From assembly GCF_011043775.1 (NCBI RefSeq), contig NZ_JAAKXY010000004.1, positions 310,001-374,000 on the forward strand: a stretch of DNA of 64,000 nucleotides, given 5' to 3'. The stretch's first letter is position 1; each line of letters starts with the position of its first letter. Under the pieces are notes generated by a model. That model saw only the letters and a list, made by a program, of their open reading frames with translations. It had not been told where the DNA came from and ran no database searches. Shown piece by piece: positions 8,980 through 18,864 of the stretch. A program made the translations under genes and the position numbers. The stretch is from Natronolimnobius sp. AArcel1. Its GTDB lineage: Archaea; Halobacteriota; Halobacteria; Halobacteriales; Natrialbaceae.

Positions 8980-9132
8980 TTACTCGTCAGTGTTGCTGCG
9001 CCGCCAGTTGCGTCGTTTCGGGTTCCGCTGGACTTCCATGTCTGTCTTCATCATGACCCAGGCCGGAACGCGGCTGTTCTGGTTCTCGAGTTTGGCAAGT
9101 CGCTTCTTCTTGCCCTTCGATTTCTTACCCAT
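8980..9132 (-). CDS. rpl39e: 50S ribosomal protein L39e
   Basis: A 50-residue, very basic protein ([19 protein letters not shown], ending [11 protein letters not shown]). It is the normal length for L39e, which lines the exit tunnel. It is first in the L39e-L31e-aIF6 operon. The reading frame continues upstream without a stop as a shadow of the M48 peptidase gene, but only this ATG gives the family start. Confidence 0.97.
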   Translation of the reverse strand: MGKKSKGKKKRLAKLENQNSRVPAWVMMKTDMEVQRNPKRRNWRRSNTDE

Positions 9133-9262
9133 AGTAGCCGAACGTAGCCCACGGTGGCTTAAAATCTTGTCCATTGGAGAGCGAGCGCGCGTCACACCAT
9201 CACAGTCCCGCAGGCGAATATAGATCAATACGCTGAAGTCATCTCTGAGTCGACGAAAAACA

Positions 9263-10279
9263 ATGAGAGCAACGCTTGAACACTCGCTTGTGGTTCGGAT
9301 GGTGTTCTCCGTTGTGCTGTTGGGTGTCGCAACGCTTGGATTCATCACTGCAGTTTGGGGTGTCTTTGTCGGTCTGCTGGTCTTCTTTCGTGTCTCACTG
9401 TCGAACGCGATGACAATTGCGACAGTTCCAATGGCTAGTGTTCTTCTCGCCATTGCGGTTCTCGAGTGGCGTAGTCCCCGAACAATTGAGCGCGCTGGGG
9501 CAGAGACAACGGTCGACAGCAGCGAGTATCCAGAACTCGAGGCCACGGTCACCCGTGTCGCAGCGATCCTCGATGTACCGACACCAACGATTGTCGTGTC
9601 AGAAACACCCGTCCCAGAGGCGTTGGTTGTCGGGTTCCGCCCATCGTCGATTCGGCTCGTACTGTCGACCGGAACGCTCGCAACGCTCGAGCAAGACGAA
9701 CTGGAGGCCGTCGTTGCACACGAACTTGCACACGTGAAAAACCGTGATGCGATGGTAATGACGGTGCTCTCGTTGCCAACGGTTCTCGCGTCCGGACTCG
9801 TATATCGGTGGAACGAGACCTCAAGGCTCGACTTGACGATTGCAACGTTGCTCGCAATCGTTGGGCTCGCAGGCATGATCATCACGCAGGCCATTATCTC
9901 TGTCTGTGCTCGGACGCGAGAGCTCGCGGCGGATCGGGCCGCTGCCAATGTGCGTGGTACCGGCGCGCCGCTTGCGAGTGCGCTTCAGGCGCTGGATCAA
10001 GAGATTCAGAACACGCCATCGACGGATCTTCGCGAGGTGCAGTCAGTCTCTGCACTGTCTATCCTTCCGCTCGAGAGCGATGAGAGCGAGCCTCCGTTGA
10101 CACACTGGGAAGACGGCGGAATCGAACCCCCACTCTGGTCGATTCGCGAACCGCTGATACAACTCAGAATGCGACTGTTCCGGACACACCCGACGACAAC
10201 AGAGAGACTCGAGCGTCTGGTAGCGATGGAACAAGAGTCGGCACAGCCAGTCACTCAGAAAGACGTTCGCTCGAGATAG
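9263..10279 (+). CDS. M48 family membrane metallopeptidase (HtpX-like)
   Basis: A 338-residue protein with two N-terminal membrane helices (residues about 14-45 and 50-70), a zinc motif HELAH (His153, Glu154, His157), a second helix pair (about 175-220) and the third-ligand region [10 protein letters not shown] (about residue 230). This is the HtpX/M48B layout, an inner-membrane protease for misfolded membrane proteins. It follows the divergent L39e operon. Its 3' end overlaps the convergent gene ending at 10255 by 25 bases. Confidence 0.93.
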   Translation: MRATLEHSLVVRMVFSVVLLGVATLGFITAVWGVFVGLLVFFRVSLSNAMTIATVPMASVLLAIAVLEWRSPRTIERAGAETTVDSSEYPELEATVTRVAAILDVPTPTIVVSETPVPEALVVGFRPSSIRLVLSTGTLATLEQDELEAVVAHELAHVKNRDAMVMTVLSLPTVLASGLVYRWNETSRLDLTIATLLAIVGLAGMIITQAIISVCARTRELAADRAAANVRGTGAPLASALQALDQEIQNTPSTDLREVQSVSALSILPLESDESEPPLTHWEDGGIEPPLWSIREPLIQLRMRLFRTHPTTTERLERLVAMEQESAQPVTQKDVRSR

Positions 10280-11259
10280 CGTGTCACTGCCTCGAGCGTG
10301 GCCTGGCTGAGTTCGGTGGTGTAGGTCCACTCATCGACGTTCTCGAGGCCGTCGTGGTGGTGAAACTCGTCGTGGTTGTGACAGCCGCGGCCGTGGAAGC
10401 GGGTGCCGCCGCCGAGTTCGTCCGGGCCGGCGTAAGCGGTCGCCATAGGCGTGACTTCCATCGTGCGGTCGTCCTCGCCAGTTCGTACCGCAGCACCCAG
10501 ATTGTGATCGCACACAGAACCACCGACTTCGTCGGCGACTTCCGGTGAGAGAAACGTATGCAGCGTTTCGTGGATGGCCATGTTTCGCGTGACCGCTCTC
10601 GAGTCCCAGATTTCGGTTGCGCCGAGGTTTGCGACCGTCAGTGCGCCGTCGACGTATTCGTCTGCAGTGTCGTCGCCCGTGCCGTCCTCGTGATCACCGT
10701 CGCCAGCGCTCGAGCCAAGTTCTGCGTTCGGCGTGAGCGTCCCGCCGTAACCGACCCGGAAGTTCAGCGGCGACCAGCAAAACAAGACGTGTGCGGTTCG
10801 CTCGGCGAGAGCGCTGCGCTCGCGCACCTGCTCGCGAAAGTTCGCAAGCACGGTCGACAGCGACGGCACGACGGCCTCCGACGACAGCGGGGCGTCCGAG
10901 AGCGGAAACCGAACTGGAGCACCCCGCTCGAGGCGGATCTCGAGGCCCTCGAGTCGTGAGGTGGCGTTCGCATACTCGAGGACGCGATCAAGTGACGCCT
11001 CGACGGCTGCCATCGCATCGCGATAGGGCGCAGGCCAGTCGCTGCGCATACCCTCGAATCCGGCGTGTACCCAGCCATGAAGCGGGACGGGGCCGGGATA
11101 GATACGGACGGTTACGGGCGACTCACTCGCGGTCGCAGTGGTCGTCGTGGGAACGACCGTCGACGCTGCGGCTGCGCCACCGACTGCGGTCAGCAGTTCA
11201 CGTCGACTGACGACTCGAGGCCGTCGACTCCCGTCTCTGCCGCGGTCGGAGCCAGCCAT
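10255..11259 (-). CDS. Tat-exported protein with HEXXH motif (putative secreted metallopeptidase-like)
   Basis: A 334-residue protein starting with a twin-arginine signal (SRRELLTAVGGAAAASTV, residues about 18-35). The mature part has HETLH at His230-His234, preceded by SRAVTRNMAI, and a His-rich C-terminal region (GRGCHNHDEFHHHDGLE). HEXXH suggests a zinc site, so a metallopeptidase is possible, but I do not recognise the family and no third ligand is proven. It overlaps the M48 gene tail to tail. Confidence 0.8.
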   Translation of the reverse strand: MAGSDRGRDGSRRPRVVSRRELLTAVGGAAAASTVVPTTTTATASESPVTVRIYPGPVPLHGWVHAGFEGMRSDWPAPYRDAMAAVEASLDRVLEYANATSRLEGLEIRLERGAPVRFPLSDAPLSSEAVVPSLSTVLANFREQVRERSALAERTAHVLFCWSPLNFRVGYGGTLTPNAELGSSAGDGDHEDGTGDDTADEYVDGALTVANLGATEIWDSRAVTRNMAIHETLHTFLSPEVADEVGGSVCDHNLGAAVRTGEDDRTMEVTPMATAYAGPDELGGGTRFHGRGCHNHDEFHHHDGLENVDEWTYTTELSQATLEAVTRYLERTSF

Positions 11260-11386
11260 AGCGACGCTGGAATCCTACACCGATCACAGCCATCATACCT
11301 TTTCGTCGTCAGGCAGACAAACGCGTGTGCGTGACAGTTGGTTACTATGACCGATCAGCGGGCCTGAGCGTTCGAGAATCGAGGAG

Positions 11387-11950
11387 CTACTCGAGCGAGA
11401 AGCGTTCGACGGTCGAGTACAGTGGCCCCTCGTCGGTCAGGGTGCTCTCGGTCAGGCGAATCTCATCGACGCGCATCTCTCCAATAGTCGGGTCGCGCTC
11501 GGTGACGAGGTCCTGTACCAGTTCCTTCCCGCCAGCATGTTCCATTCGCGCGAGTGTGACGTGTGGCGTAAACTCGTGGGTTTCGGGCTCGAACCCCATT
11601 GCCGTCGTTCGCTCCTCGAGTGCCTCGTGCAGTCGCGTCAGTTCCTCGCCGCCGGTTTCGGTGCCGAGCCAGACGACGCTGATGTACTCGAGGCTTGGAA
11701 AGACGCCGAGACCGCCGAATCGGGCCTCGAACGGAGAGACGTCGGCATCGGCAACTGCGGCGGCGAGTTCGCGTGTGAGGTCGGGCAGTCGCTGTTCCTC
11801 AACATCGCCGAGGAATTTCAGCGTCATGTGGGCCTGCTTGGGGTCGGTGAGCGTGAGGCCGCTCGCGTCGCCACATTCGTCTTGCAACGCGCCGATCGGT
11901 TCGGCGAGGTCGTCGGGAAGGTCGACGCTGACGAACAGTCGCATACTCAT
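11387..11950 (-). CDS. thpR: RNA 2',3'-cyclic phosphodiesterase (2H/LigT family)
   Basis: A 187-residue protein with the two HxTx motifs of the 2H phosphoesterase fold (HMTL at His41 and HVTL at His130) and the ThpR-type start MRLFVSVDLP. It hydrolyses 2',3'-cyclic phosphate ends of RNA to 2'-phosphates, and some members also ligate tRNA halves in vitro. The start may be the first ATG (11950) or the one two codons later (11944), which fits the usual family start. It is divergent from the FAD oxidoreductase at 12059. Confidence 0.93.
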   Translation of the reverse strand: MSMRLFVSVDLPDDLAEPIGALQDECGDASGLTLTDPKQAHMTLKFLGDVEEQRLPDLTRELAAAVADADVSPFEARFGGLGVFPSLEYISVVWLGTETGGEELTRLHEALEERTTAMGFEPETHEFTPHVTLARMEHAGGKELVQDLVTERDPTIGEMRVDEIRLTESTLTDEGPLYSTVERFSLE

Positions 11951-12058
11951 AAGCCGTCTACGCCGGCGGTCTCCATTGAGAATTACGCTTGCGAACTATC
12001 GAGAGAGCCAGCATCGTTAGGGTCGGGCGTTATTCCGATCCAACCCGGACACAGAGAC

Positions 12059-13702
12059 ATGACAGACGTTGCCGTCATCGGTGGGGGAATCGGTGGTCTC
12101 ACTGCCGCTCACGAACTCGCCGAGCGCGGGGCCGACGTGACCGTCCTCGAGGCAAACGACCGGTTCGGCGGGAAAGCGCGGTCGATGCCGATTGCGGGCG
12201 GTCCCTCGTCATTGCACGGCGAGCACGGCTTTCGCTTTTTTCCGGCATTTTATCGCCACGTCATCGATACGATGGAGCGGATTCCGACCGACGACGGCAC
12301 CGTTTCCGACAATCTCGTCGAAACCGAAGCGACCCTGATCGCGAGCGCAACCGGACCCGAAACCATCGCTGAGACAACCACGCCCGACTCGATTCAGGGG
12401 TGGCTCGAGGCGCTCCGGCCAGCCTTCGCCGAGGACCTCCCGCCGGCGGACGTGCGCTTTTTGCTCGAGCGATTGCTCTATTTGCTGACCGCCTGTGAAG
12501 CGCGCCGCGAGGAGGAACTCGACGATATTTCGTGGTGGGAGTTCATCGACGCCGAGCACCGCTCGCAGGCGCTTCGTGACCGGCTCGCCTACGCCACGCA
12601 GGCACTCGTTGCACTTCGTCCGCAGGTCGGCAGCGCCCGGACAATTGGGACGATCTACCTGCAACTCCTGTTCGGCCAACTCGACCCGACGCGGCCGACC
12701 GAGCAAGTGCTGAACGGGCCGACGAACGAGGTCTGGATTGACCCCTGGATCACCACCCTCGAGACGCTCGGCGTCGATTGCCGCTCGAACACGCCGGTCG
12801 AACGGCTCGAGACCGATGGCACACGCGTCTCTGCGGTCGTGCTGTCCAATGGCGACCGAATCACGGCCGACGAGTACGTCCTCGCAGTGCCAGTCGAGGT
12901 TGCCCCCGAGCTCATCGAGCCGACTCTCGCCCGGGTCGCGCCCGAACTCAGGCGGATCGAACGCCTCGAGACCGCCTGGATGAACGGCATTCAGTTCTAT
13001 CTGAGCGAGGATGTCCAGCTCACTCGTGGGCATCAAGTCTACACCGACTCGCCGTGGGCACTGACATCAATCTCTCAGCGTCAGTTTTGGACCGGCTACG
13101 ATGTTGCGGGTCGCGGACCCGAAGCTGTCGAAGGTGTTCTCTCGGTGATCGCCTCGGATTGGGAGACGCCCGGAATCAGCGTCGAGAAGCCAGCCAGATC
13201 GTGTACGCGCGAGGAGATCGCGATGGAGGTCTGGGCACAGTTGAAACAGCATTTGAACGACGGGACAGCAACGGCGAGACTCACCGACGACATGCTCGTC
13301 GACTGGTTTCTCGATCCGGCCATTGTCGAAACCGACGACGGGGTCACGAATCGCTCGCCGCTGTTGATCAATACGGTTGGCGCGCTCCGGAATCGCCCAC
13401 GCGCGGACGTTGGTGTGGATAACCTCACGCTTGCGAGCGACTACGTGCGGACGAACTCCGATCTGGCGTCGATGGAATCTGCGAACGAAGCCGGTCGCCG
13501 CGCGGCGAATGCCATCCTCGAGCGCCAAGGCTATCGCGGCTCTCCTGCGTCAATCTGGGACCTCGAGGAACCGGCGGTGTTCGAGCCGTTCAAGCGCCAG
13601 GACCGAATTCGCTACCGGTTCGGCCTGCCACACCCCGCTGCGGTGACACAGTCACTGCGGACGGTAACGAGACACTTTTCGGACGGGCCACGAACCCGAT
13701 GA
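12059..13702 (+). CDS. FAD-dependent oxidoreductase, phytoene-desaturase/amine-oxidase superfamily
   Basis: A 547-residue protein. The N-terminus has the FAD Rossmann motif VIGGGIGGLTAAHELAERGADVT followed by the GG doublet region (ANDRFGGKARSM) and HGEHGFRFFPAFYRHVIDTM. These features place it with carotenoid desaturases and hydroxysqualene dehydroxylases. A C-terminal ASDYVRTNSDLASMESANEAG closes the FAD site. The substrate is probably an isoprenoid, but the exact reaction is not determined. The ATG at 12059 was chosen because the family start sits there; the open frame further upstream is antisense to thpR. Confidence 0.85.
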   Translation: MTDVAVIGGGIGGLTAAHELAERGADVTVLEANDRFGGKARSMPIAGGPSSLHGEHGFRFFPAFYRHVIDTMERIPTDDGTVSDNLVETEATLIASATGPETIAETTTPDSIQGWLEALRPAFAEDLPPADVRFLLERLLYLLTACEARREEELDDISWWEFIDAEHRSQALRDRLAYATQALVALRPQVGSARTIGTIYLQLLFGQLDPTRPTEQVLNGPTNEVWIDPWITTLETLGVDCRSNTPVERLETDGTRVSAVVLSNGDRITADEYVLAVPVEVAPELIEPTLARVAPELRRIERLETAWMNGIQFYLSEDVQLTRGHQVYTDSPWALTSISQRQFWTGYDVAGRGPEAVEGVLSVIASDWETPGISVEKPARSCTREEIAMEVWAQLKQHLNDGTATARLTDDMLVDWFLDPAIVETDDGVTNRSPLLINTVGALRNRPRADVGVDNLTLASDYVRTNSDLASMESANEAGRRAANAILERQGYRGSPASIWDLEEPAVFEPFKRQDRIRYRFGLPHPAAVTQSLRTVTRHFSDGPRTR

Positions 13703-13795
13703 GAGAGCGCCAAACGGGGGCGACGACGAGATTAGGACTGAGACGGCGATACACGGGTCGCAGCCCTTAACAGTCCTCGCCGCCAAAATCGGCTC

Positions 13796-14695
13796 ATGAC
13801 TGACCGAGATGGCGAGGACGGTCGCCACGAGTTCTCTGAGGGTGAGGGCTTTCAGGATCCCTACGACGAGTTCGACCTCGACCCGCCTGAGTTGGGCGTC
13901 GATCCCGGAAAGGTCGACCCTGTCGACTCTCGCGTCGTCTCCGATACGCTCGACGCAGAGAATATCGGGAGCGACGACGTCGACGCCACGGAACTGCTCG
14001 ATGTCGGCCTGAACTACATGCAGATCAACCGCTACGAGCAGGCCACCGACGCCTTCGAGCGGACTGCCCAGTTCGCAGACGACGACCGCCTCGAGCAGGA
14101 AGCCTGGGTCAACAAAGGCGTTGCCCACGCCGAACTCGAGGAGTACGACGCGGCAATCGGTGCCCACCGCGAGGCACTCCAGATCGACGGCGAGAGCGAG
14201 CACGCCGCGACGGCAGAGACCAACCTCGCCTACGCCCTCTGGGAGTTCGGCGAGATTTCCGAAGCACTCGAGCACGCCGAACGCGCCGTCGAAATCGACG
14301 AGCGCTTCGCTGAAGGCTGGTTCAATCGGGCCTTTTTCCTCTCAGAGCGTGGCCTCTCCGAGGAGGCGCTGCACTGTATCGACAACGCGATTCGGCTGGG
14401 ACTTCGCAACGCCAAAGTGCTCGAGGAAAAGGCAGAAATTCTCGAGGAACTGGGCGAGTACGACGAGGCTGAGGAAATTGCCGACGAGGCAAACGAGATG
14501 CGCGAACGCGCCGAACAGCGCGTCATGGAAGAGCGCCAGGAAATGCAGGGCCAAGGTGTCGCCGGGGCAGGCACACAGCAAGGCCAGCAGTCAAACACTC
14601 AGCCGCGACACACGCCGGAGGATCCGACCGTTGACGTGACCGATCCCGGTCCCGCACCGAAAGATGAGGACGACCGTGAGTGGCAACTCGAGTAG
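13796..14695 (+). CDS. Tetratricopeptide repeat protein
   Basis: A 299-residue acidic protein. After an Asp/Glu-rich N-terminus, about residues 65-240 form four to five TPR helix pairs (LLDVGLNYMQINRYEQATDAF, EAWVNKGVAHAELEEYDAA, TNLAYALWEFGEISEALEHA, EGWFNRAFFLSERGLSEEAL). A charged helix and a Gln/Pro-rich disordered tail follow. TPRs are protein-protein scaffolds and the partner is unknown. CCCTTAACAG about 26 bases before the ATG looks like a leaderless promoter. Nine bases separate it from the DUF424 gene. Confidence 0.88.
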   Translation: MTDRDGEDGRHEFSEGEGFQDPYDEFDLDPPELGVDPGKVDPVDSRVVSDTLDAENIGSDDVDATELLDVGLNYMQINRYEQATDAFERTAQFADDDRLEQEAWVNKGVAHAELEEYDAAIGAHREALQIDGESEHAATAETNLAYALWEFGEISEALEHAERAVEIDERFAEGWFNRAFFLSERGLSEEALHCIDNAIRLGLRNAKVLEEKAEILEELGEYDEAEEIADEANEMRERAEQRVMEERQEMQGQGVAGAGTQQGQQSNTQPRHTPEDPTVDVTDPGPAPKDEDDREWQLE

Positions 14696-14704
14696 GGCTG
14701 TGCG

Positions 14705-14998
14705 ATGATCGTCAACGAACGGGAGACACAGGAAGGATTACTCGTCGCGGTCTGCGATAGCGATGTCCTCGGCGAGACGTACGAAGCTGACAACCTCTCG
14801 CTGACCGTCACCGAGGAGTTCTACGGCGGCGACGAGGTCGACGAACACGCTGTTATCGAGAGTTTAGCACGAGCCGACGTGGCCAACATCGTCGGCACCC
14901 GCTCGGTCGAACTCGCCATTGAGGAAGGGTTTGTCGACGAAGCGAACGTTCTCGAGGTCGGCGAGACCCTGCACGCACAGTTGCTGCGGCTGTACTGA
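14705..14998 (+). CDS. DUF424 domain protein
   Basis: A 97-residue protein matching the archaeal DUF424 pattern (VNERETQEGLLVAVCDSDVLGETY, EEFYGGDEVDE, ARADVANIVGTRSVELAIEEGFV). The family is almost universal in archaea, and its function is not established to my knowledge. It follows the TPR gene by nine bases, so the two may be cotranscribed. Confidence 0.88.
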   Translation: MIVNERETQEGLLVAVCDSDVLGETYEADNLSLTVTEEFYGGDEVDEHAVIESLARADVANIVGTRSVELAIEEGFVDEANVLEVGETLHAQLLRLY

Positions 14999-15144
14999 AA
15001 TCCTCAGCTGTGTTCTGGCACAACCGGGACTGACCTGAGAGTGCGTCGGTGATCGACGGATGGCTCGGTACCGACCATTGTTCAGTACGCCGTATTCTCC
15101 AGTACAATGACTAGACTGATAGGAGTGCGAAACGTTGAGTGAGT

Positions 15145-15732
15145 ATGCCTGCACCCACGGAACTGCCCTCTCTTGGGTCGAGCATCCGACGACTTATCGA
15201 GGCGTATACCCCCGACGGAACAGCCGGCCGTCTCGGACTGGCGACGGTCACTGGTGCAGTTGGCGGCTACGCACTGTTACTCGCGTTCGGATTCATGATC
15301 AACCCCTGGGTTGGCTCCTTGCTGCTTGTTCCGCTGGGTGCCATCGCTGGAATCGGTCTCCTGATCACCACAGTGGTAACGCTCTGGCCGATCTACCTTT
15401 CGCTGATTGGTCATCTCGAGTCTCCGGCAGACTATTCAAAACAACCAAAAGACGATCGGCCGCCAGTCGATGCCGATACTTCGGCGGATCGCAACAACGA
15501 AGACGACCCGATAGAACAGCTCAAGAGCGAATACGAGCAGGACGCACTGTCTGAAGAAGAATTCGAACGTGCACTCGAGGCGATACTCGCAACTGATCAG
15601 TCAGTCCAATCGGAGGCAACCGCAACGAATCGGCCCTCAAGCAAAGACAAAGAGGCATCACATTCCGAGACACTCAAGTCAGACCAGGATGTGGAGTCAA
15701 CGCGAGAGAGAACGTCAGAACGCACGCAATGA
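15145..15732 (+). CDS. Two-helix membrane protein with C-terminal SHOCT-like domain
   Basis: A 195-residue protein with two membrane helices (about 35-60 and 65-90), a polar linker, and a short helical SHOCT-like motif (IEQLKSEYEQDALSEEEFERALE, about residues 130-152). A disordered Ser/Thr/Glu tail follows. SHOCT domains often mediate oligomerisation and the role here is unknown. The ATG at 15145 is chosen over the GTG two codons earlier. Confidence 0.8.
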   Translation: MPAPTELPSLGSSIRRLIEAYTPDGTAGRLGLATVTGAVGGYALLLAFGFMINPWVGSLLLVPLGAIAGIGLLITTVVTLWPIYLSLIGHLESPADYSKQPKDDRPPVDADTSADRNNEDDPIEQLKSEYEQDALSEEEFERALEAILATDQSVQSEATATNRPSSKDKEASHSETLKSDQDVESTRERTSERTQ

Positions 15733-15747
15733 GCGCTGTAGCGTCAA

Positions 15748-16623
15748 TTACAGATCGGCTCGGCTGAACCGATAGTACCCAATCAGCGCAGGCACGAGCA
15801 ACCAGCCGAGCAGGACGACGATACCGAACCATTCTTGCAAGTAAAACGGTGCCTCACCAGCGTAGCGTTCGGCCGGCGTCAGCTGGGAGGCTTCGAAGCT
15901 CTCGAGGCCGTACTGGAAGGTAAACGGCGGAATCGTGCCCTCGACGATCTCGGTTGCAAGCGTCGTGTAGGCCATCAGTGGATTGAGTTGCTCGAGGACG
16001 AGATACCACGTCGCGGGCTCCGTTCCGGGTCCCTCCCCGTAGAGTAGTCGGTAGGGGCCGGCGGTAACGAGTTCCCAGAGGGCGACAAACAGCATGTAGC
16101 TGCCGACGACGATGGCCATGGATTTTCCTCGAGTCGAGACGGCTGCGGAGACGCCGACGGCGAAGCTGACGAAGGCGACGCCGAACAGCAGCGTCAGAAG
16201 GCCAAACTCGACCAGCGCAAACAGGGGGACTGCGCCGAAGAAGATCGAACTCAAGACGAGTGCGGTGATGAACGCGAGCGCGATTGCCGTCCCGATGACG
16301 GCTGCCCGGCCGAGGAGTTTGCCGAAGACGACATCGGCCCGGTTCGGTGGCAGGCCGAGCAGGAGTTTGATGCTCCCCGACCGGCGTTCGCCGACGACGG
16401 CCATGTAGCCTGTAATGAGTGCGGCTATCGGGACGAGCGTCTGGAGCGGAAAGCCAAGGAAGCCAAGCACTTCAGACGCGCTCGCGTCGTCGACGACGTA
16501 CCAGATTCCCGCATAGCCGATGGCGACCATCCCGACGAGCAAGCCGATCAGCGCCCAAAGGAGTTTCGAGCGACTGGCATCGTCGAAATCCTTGCGGGCG
16601 ACGGTAGCGATATGAGAGACCAT
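15748..16623 (-). CDS. ABC-2 type transporter permease
   Basis: A 291-residue membrane protein with six predicted helices and a large extracellular loop between helices 5 and 6. This is the ABC-2/NosY arrangement, with the N-terminal motif ARKDFDDASRSKLLWALIGL. The ATP-binding gene ends four bases before its start, so together they form a two-component exporter. The substrate cannot be read from the sequence. Confidence 0.92.
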   Translation of the reverse strand: MVSHIATVARKDFDDASRSKLLWALIGLLVGMVAIGYAGIWYVVDDASASEVLGFLGFPLQTLVPIAALITGYMAVVGERRSGSIKLLLGLPPNRADVVFGKLLGRAAVIGTAIALAFITALVLSSIFFGAVPLFALVEFGLLTLLFGVAFVSFAVGVSAAVSTRGKSMAIVVGSYMLFVALWELVTAGPYRLLYGEGPGTEPATWYLVLEQLNPLMAYTTLATEIVEGTIPPFTFQYGLESFEASQLTPAERYAGEAPFYLQEWFGIVVLLGWLLVPALIGYYRFSRADL

Positions 16624-16626
16624 GGA

Positions 16627-17640
16627 TTACTCGCTCGCCTCCGCTTGCACCGGTTCCGTCTGGGACTCTGACTCTGCTGGCGACTGCTCGTCGTGCTTCT
16701 CGTTGGGAGCGCCAGTCTCACTGTCCGCATTCGGCTCGTCAGTCAACTGCGTGAACAGCGACTCGAGCGAAACGTCCGAAATCTGAACATCACGTATCGT
16801 CGCGCCAGCCTGATCGAGTGCAGTGATCAGCGGCGCTTTCGCCTCGGGTGTCGCGACGGCACACTCGAGGGTCCGTGCCGTTGGCGTCACCTCGCTGATT
16901 CCCTCGACCGACTCGGCGGTCTCGAGATACGCCTCCGGCGAGTCAGCAAACGTCAGCGTCACTGTCGCGTCGCCGCCGAGTGAGTCCCGGAGGCCGTCAA
17001 TCGTATTGACGGCGACGAGCGTGCCGTTCGTCAGAACACCGATTCGGTCACAGATCGCGTCGACGTGCTCTAAGATATGGCTCGAGAAGAAGACGGTCGT
17101 GCCGCGGTCGGCTTCCGCGCGGACGAGGTCTTGCAACTCGCGGATGCCGTGAGGGTCGAGGCCGGAGGAGGGCTCGTCCATGATGAGCACGTCGGGGTCG
17201 TCGACGAGTGCCATCGCCATCGCGAGGCGCTGGCGCATGCCGGTCGAGTAGCCGCCGGCCGGTCGATCCCACGCATCGGAATCGAGGGCGACACGCTCGA
17301 GGAGTTTCTCGGGATCGTCGTCGGCCCGTTTCGTCTCGATGGCGAACTCGACGTGTCGGCGGCCGGTAAGCCGTGGGTAGATATCGAAGCCTTCGGGAAG
17401 GATTCCGACCCGCTCGCTGATCTGGTCGGCCTCCGTCTGGGCGTCGTAGCCAAGCACTGTCGCAGAGCCACTTGTCGGGCGGACGAAATCGAGCAGCATG
17501 TTGATCGTCGTCGACTTGCCAGCCCCGTTCGGTCCCAGAAAGCCGAACACCTCTCCCTCCCGGACCGTCAACTCGAGGCCATCGACGGCGGTGACGTCGC
17601 CGTACTGTTTCGTCAAGGCGGTCGTTTCGATTGCTGTCAT
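16627..17640 (-). CDS. ABC transporter ATP-binding protein (drug/ABC-2 exporter type)
   Basis: A 337-residue protein with Walker A GPNGAGKSTT, signature YSTGMRQRL, Walker B LIMDEPSSGLD and the switch His in SSHIL. About 100 extra C-terminal residues end in a Glu/Ser/Gln-rich tail. It powers the permease encoded four bases downstream. A TATA element about 27 bases before the ATG indicates a leaderless transcript covering both genes. Confidence 0.95.
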   Translation of the reverse strand: MTAIETTALTKQYGDVTAVDGLELTVREGEVFGFLGPNGAGKSTTINMLLDFVRPTSGSATVLGYDAQTEADQISERVGILPEGFDIYPRLTGRRHVEFAIETKRADDDPEKLLERVALDSDAWDRPAGGYSTGMRQRLAMAMALVDDPDVLIMDEPSSGLDPHGIRELQDLVRAEADRGTTVFFSSHILEHVDAICDRIGVLTNGTLVAVNTIDGLRDSLGGDATVTLTFADSPEAYLETAESVEGISEVTPTARTLECAVATPEAKAPLITALDQAGATIRDVQISDVSLESLFTQLTDEPNADSETGAPNEKHDEQSPAESESQTEPVQAEASE

Positions 17641-17662
17641 TACGGTGACCTACCACGATAGG

Positions 17663-17671
17663 CCATATAAG
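17663..17671 (-). promoter_or_regulatory. TATA element of the ABC exporter operon
   Basis: On the minus strand the bases read CTTATATGG, centred about 27 bases before the ATG at 17640. That spacing puts transcription initiation at or next to the start codon. Confidence 0.55.
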
Positions 17672-17790
17672 CCGGTGGGGCGGTTTCAGCCCAGGAAAAC
17701 GGTAGTGTTTTTCAACAGGTCTCGGACGACTCTAAACGCGAGTGGATGACTCCCAGTAGGTGAAGATTTTTGAGGAGGTCTTTCCTCTGT

Positions 17791-18864
17791 ATGAATATGG
17801 CACTCGAACTTCCAGGACCGGTCGAGCAACTCCGACAGGATGAGTATACCGGGGCAAACCGCTGTGTCCCATGTACCGCAGTGAACCTCGTAATCGCCGT
17901 CGTGGTCGCACTCGCCGTCGGCATCATTTTTCTGCCCGCTGGCGCAGCTGTCTTCGCACTCTCACTGGCGACGATCTATCTCCGGGGCTATCTCGTCCCC
18001 GGAACGCCGGCCCTGACGAAACGATACTTCCCCGACTGGCTGCTCGCGAAGTTCGACAAAGAACCGCTCACGCTCGAGGAAGCCGCTGCCCTCGAGCAAG
18101 AGGCAGAGACTGGCCTCGAACACGAAACGGACGCAGACACAGCGGTTGAACACGAGACAGACACCACTCTTGAGCAAGAAGCAGACGCCGCGCCAGCGGC
18201 TGCCGATGAATCCGACACTGAGACGAGCGACGAACAGGCAACGGCCGCTGCACCGGAGCCAGAGCCACCGGAACACGTCGATCCGGAGCACCTGTTTCTC
18301 GAGCACGAGATTCTCGTTCCCTGTCCAGGGCCGGAAGCGGGGGTTGTAGACACAACGGAAATGTCGGCTGCGGACGAGGAGAGTAGCGAAACTGACGACA
18401 TCGCCGACACCGCCGACACCGAGGAGGCAGACCTCTGTCTCACCGCCGACGTTGAAACGATGTGGCAAGCCGAAATCGACACCCTTCGCGATGGCGACCG
18501 CGAGGAACAACTCGCGGAGTTTCTCGAGACCGACGCCGAGGCTGTCGAACTCGAGACCAGCCGCTACGCGGTCGCCCGGGTCAACGGACGGCTCGCAGCA
18601 CGCTGGGAATCCGAGGCCGCGGTGCTTGCAGACATCGCCGCCAAGCGCGTCCTCGCCGAGCGCCTGCCCGAGTGGGATCGGCTGACCCTTCAGCAATGTA
18701 GCCAGCTCGCAAACGGCCTGCGGGCGTTCATCGAGACGTGTCCCACCTGCGAGAGCGACATCTCGCTGGACGAAGAGACCGTCGAATCCTGCTGTCGCTC
18801 GCGGCAGATCTATGCGATTACGTGCAACGACTGTGGCGTACGGGTTCTCGAGGTTTCACAGTAG
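17791..18864 (+). CDS. Hypothetical membrane protein with C-terminal zinc-ribbon-like cysteines
   Basis: A 357-residue protein. Residues about 29-70 form two membrane helices, residues 90 to about 225 are a Glu/Ala/Thr-rich acidic linker, and the C-terminal ~130 residues look globular. That part ends with cysteine pairs CPTCESD, ESCCRSRQ and CNDCG that could bind zinc. A purine-rich GAGGAGG about 12 bases before the ATG may be a Shine-Dalgarno site, although the spacing is long. A second ATG lies two codons on. I do not recognise the family. Confidence 0.75.
   Translation: MNMALELPGPVEQLRQDEYTGANRCVPCTAVNLVIAVVVALAVGIIFLPAGAAVFALSLATIYLRGYLVPGTPALTKRYFPDWLLAKFDKEPLTLEEAAALEQEAETGLEHETDADTAVEHETDTTLEQEADAAPAAADESDTETSDEQATAAAPEPEPPEHVDPEHLFLEHEILVPCPGPEAGVVDTTEMSAADEESSETDDIADTADTEEADLCLTADVETMWQAEIDTLRDGDREEQLAEFLETDAEAVELETSRYAVARVNGRLAARWESEAAVLADIAAKRVLAERLPEWDRLTLQQCSQLANGLRAFIETCPTCESDISLDEETVESCCRSRQIYAITCNDCGVRVLEVSQ

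Noticed and set aside
11537-12058. Extension of the FAD oxidoreductase by 174 residues upstream
   Set aside because: The extension is antisense to thpR, and the FAD motif that should be at the N-terminus begins at the ATG at 12059.
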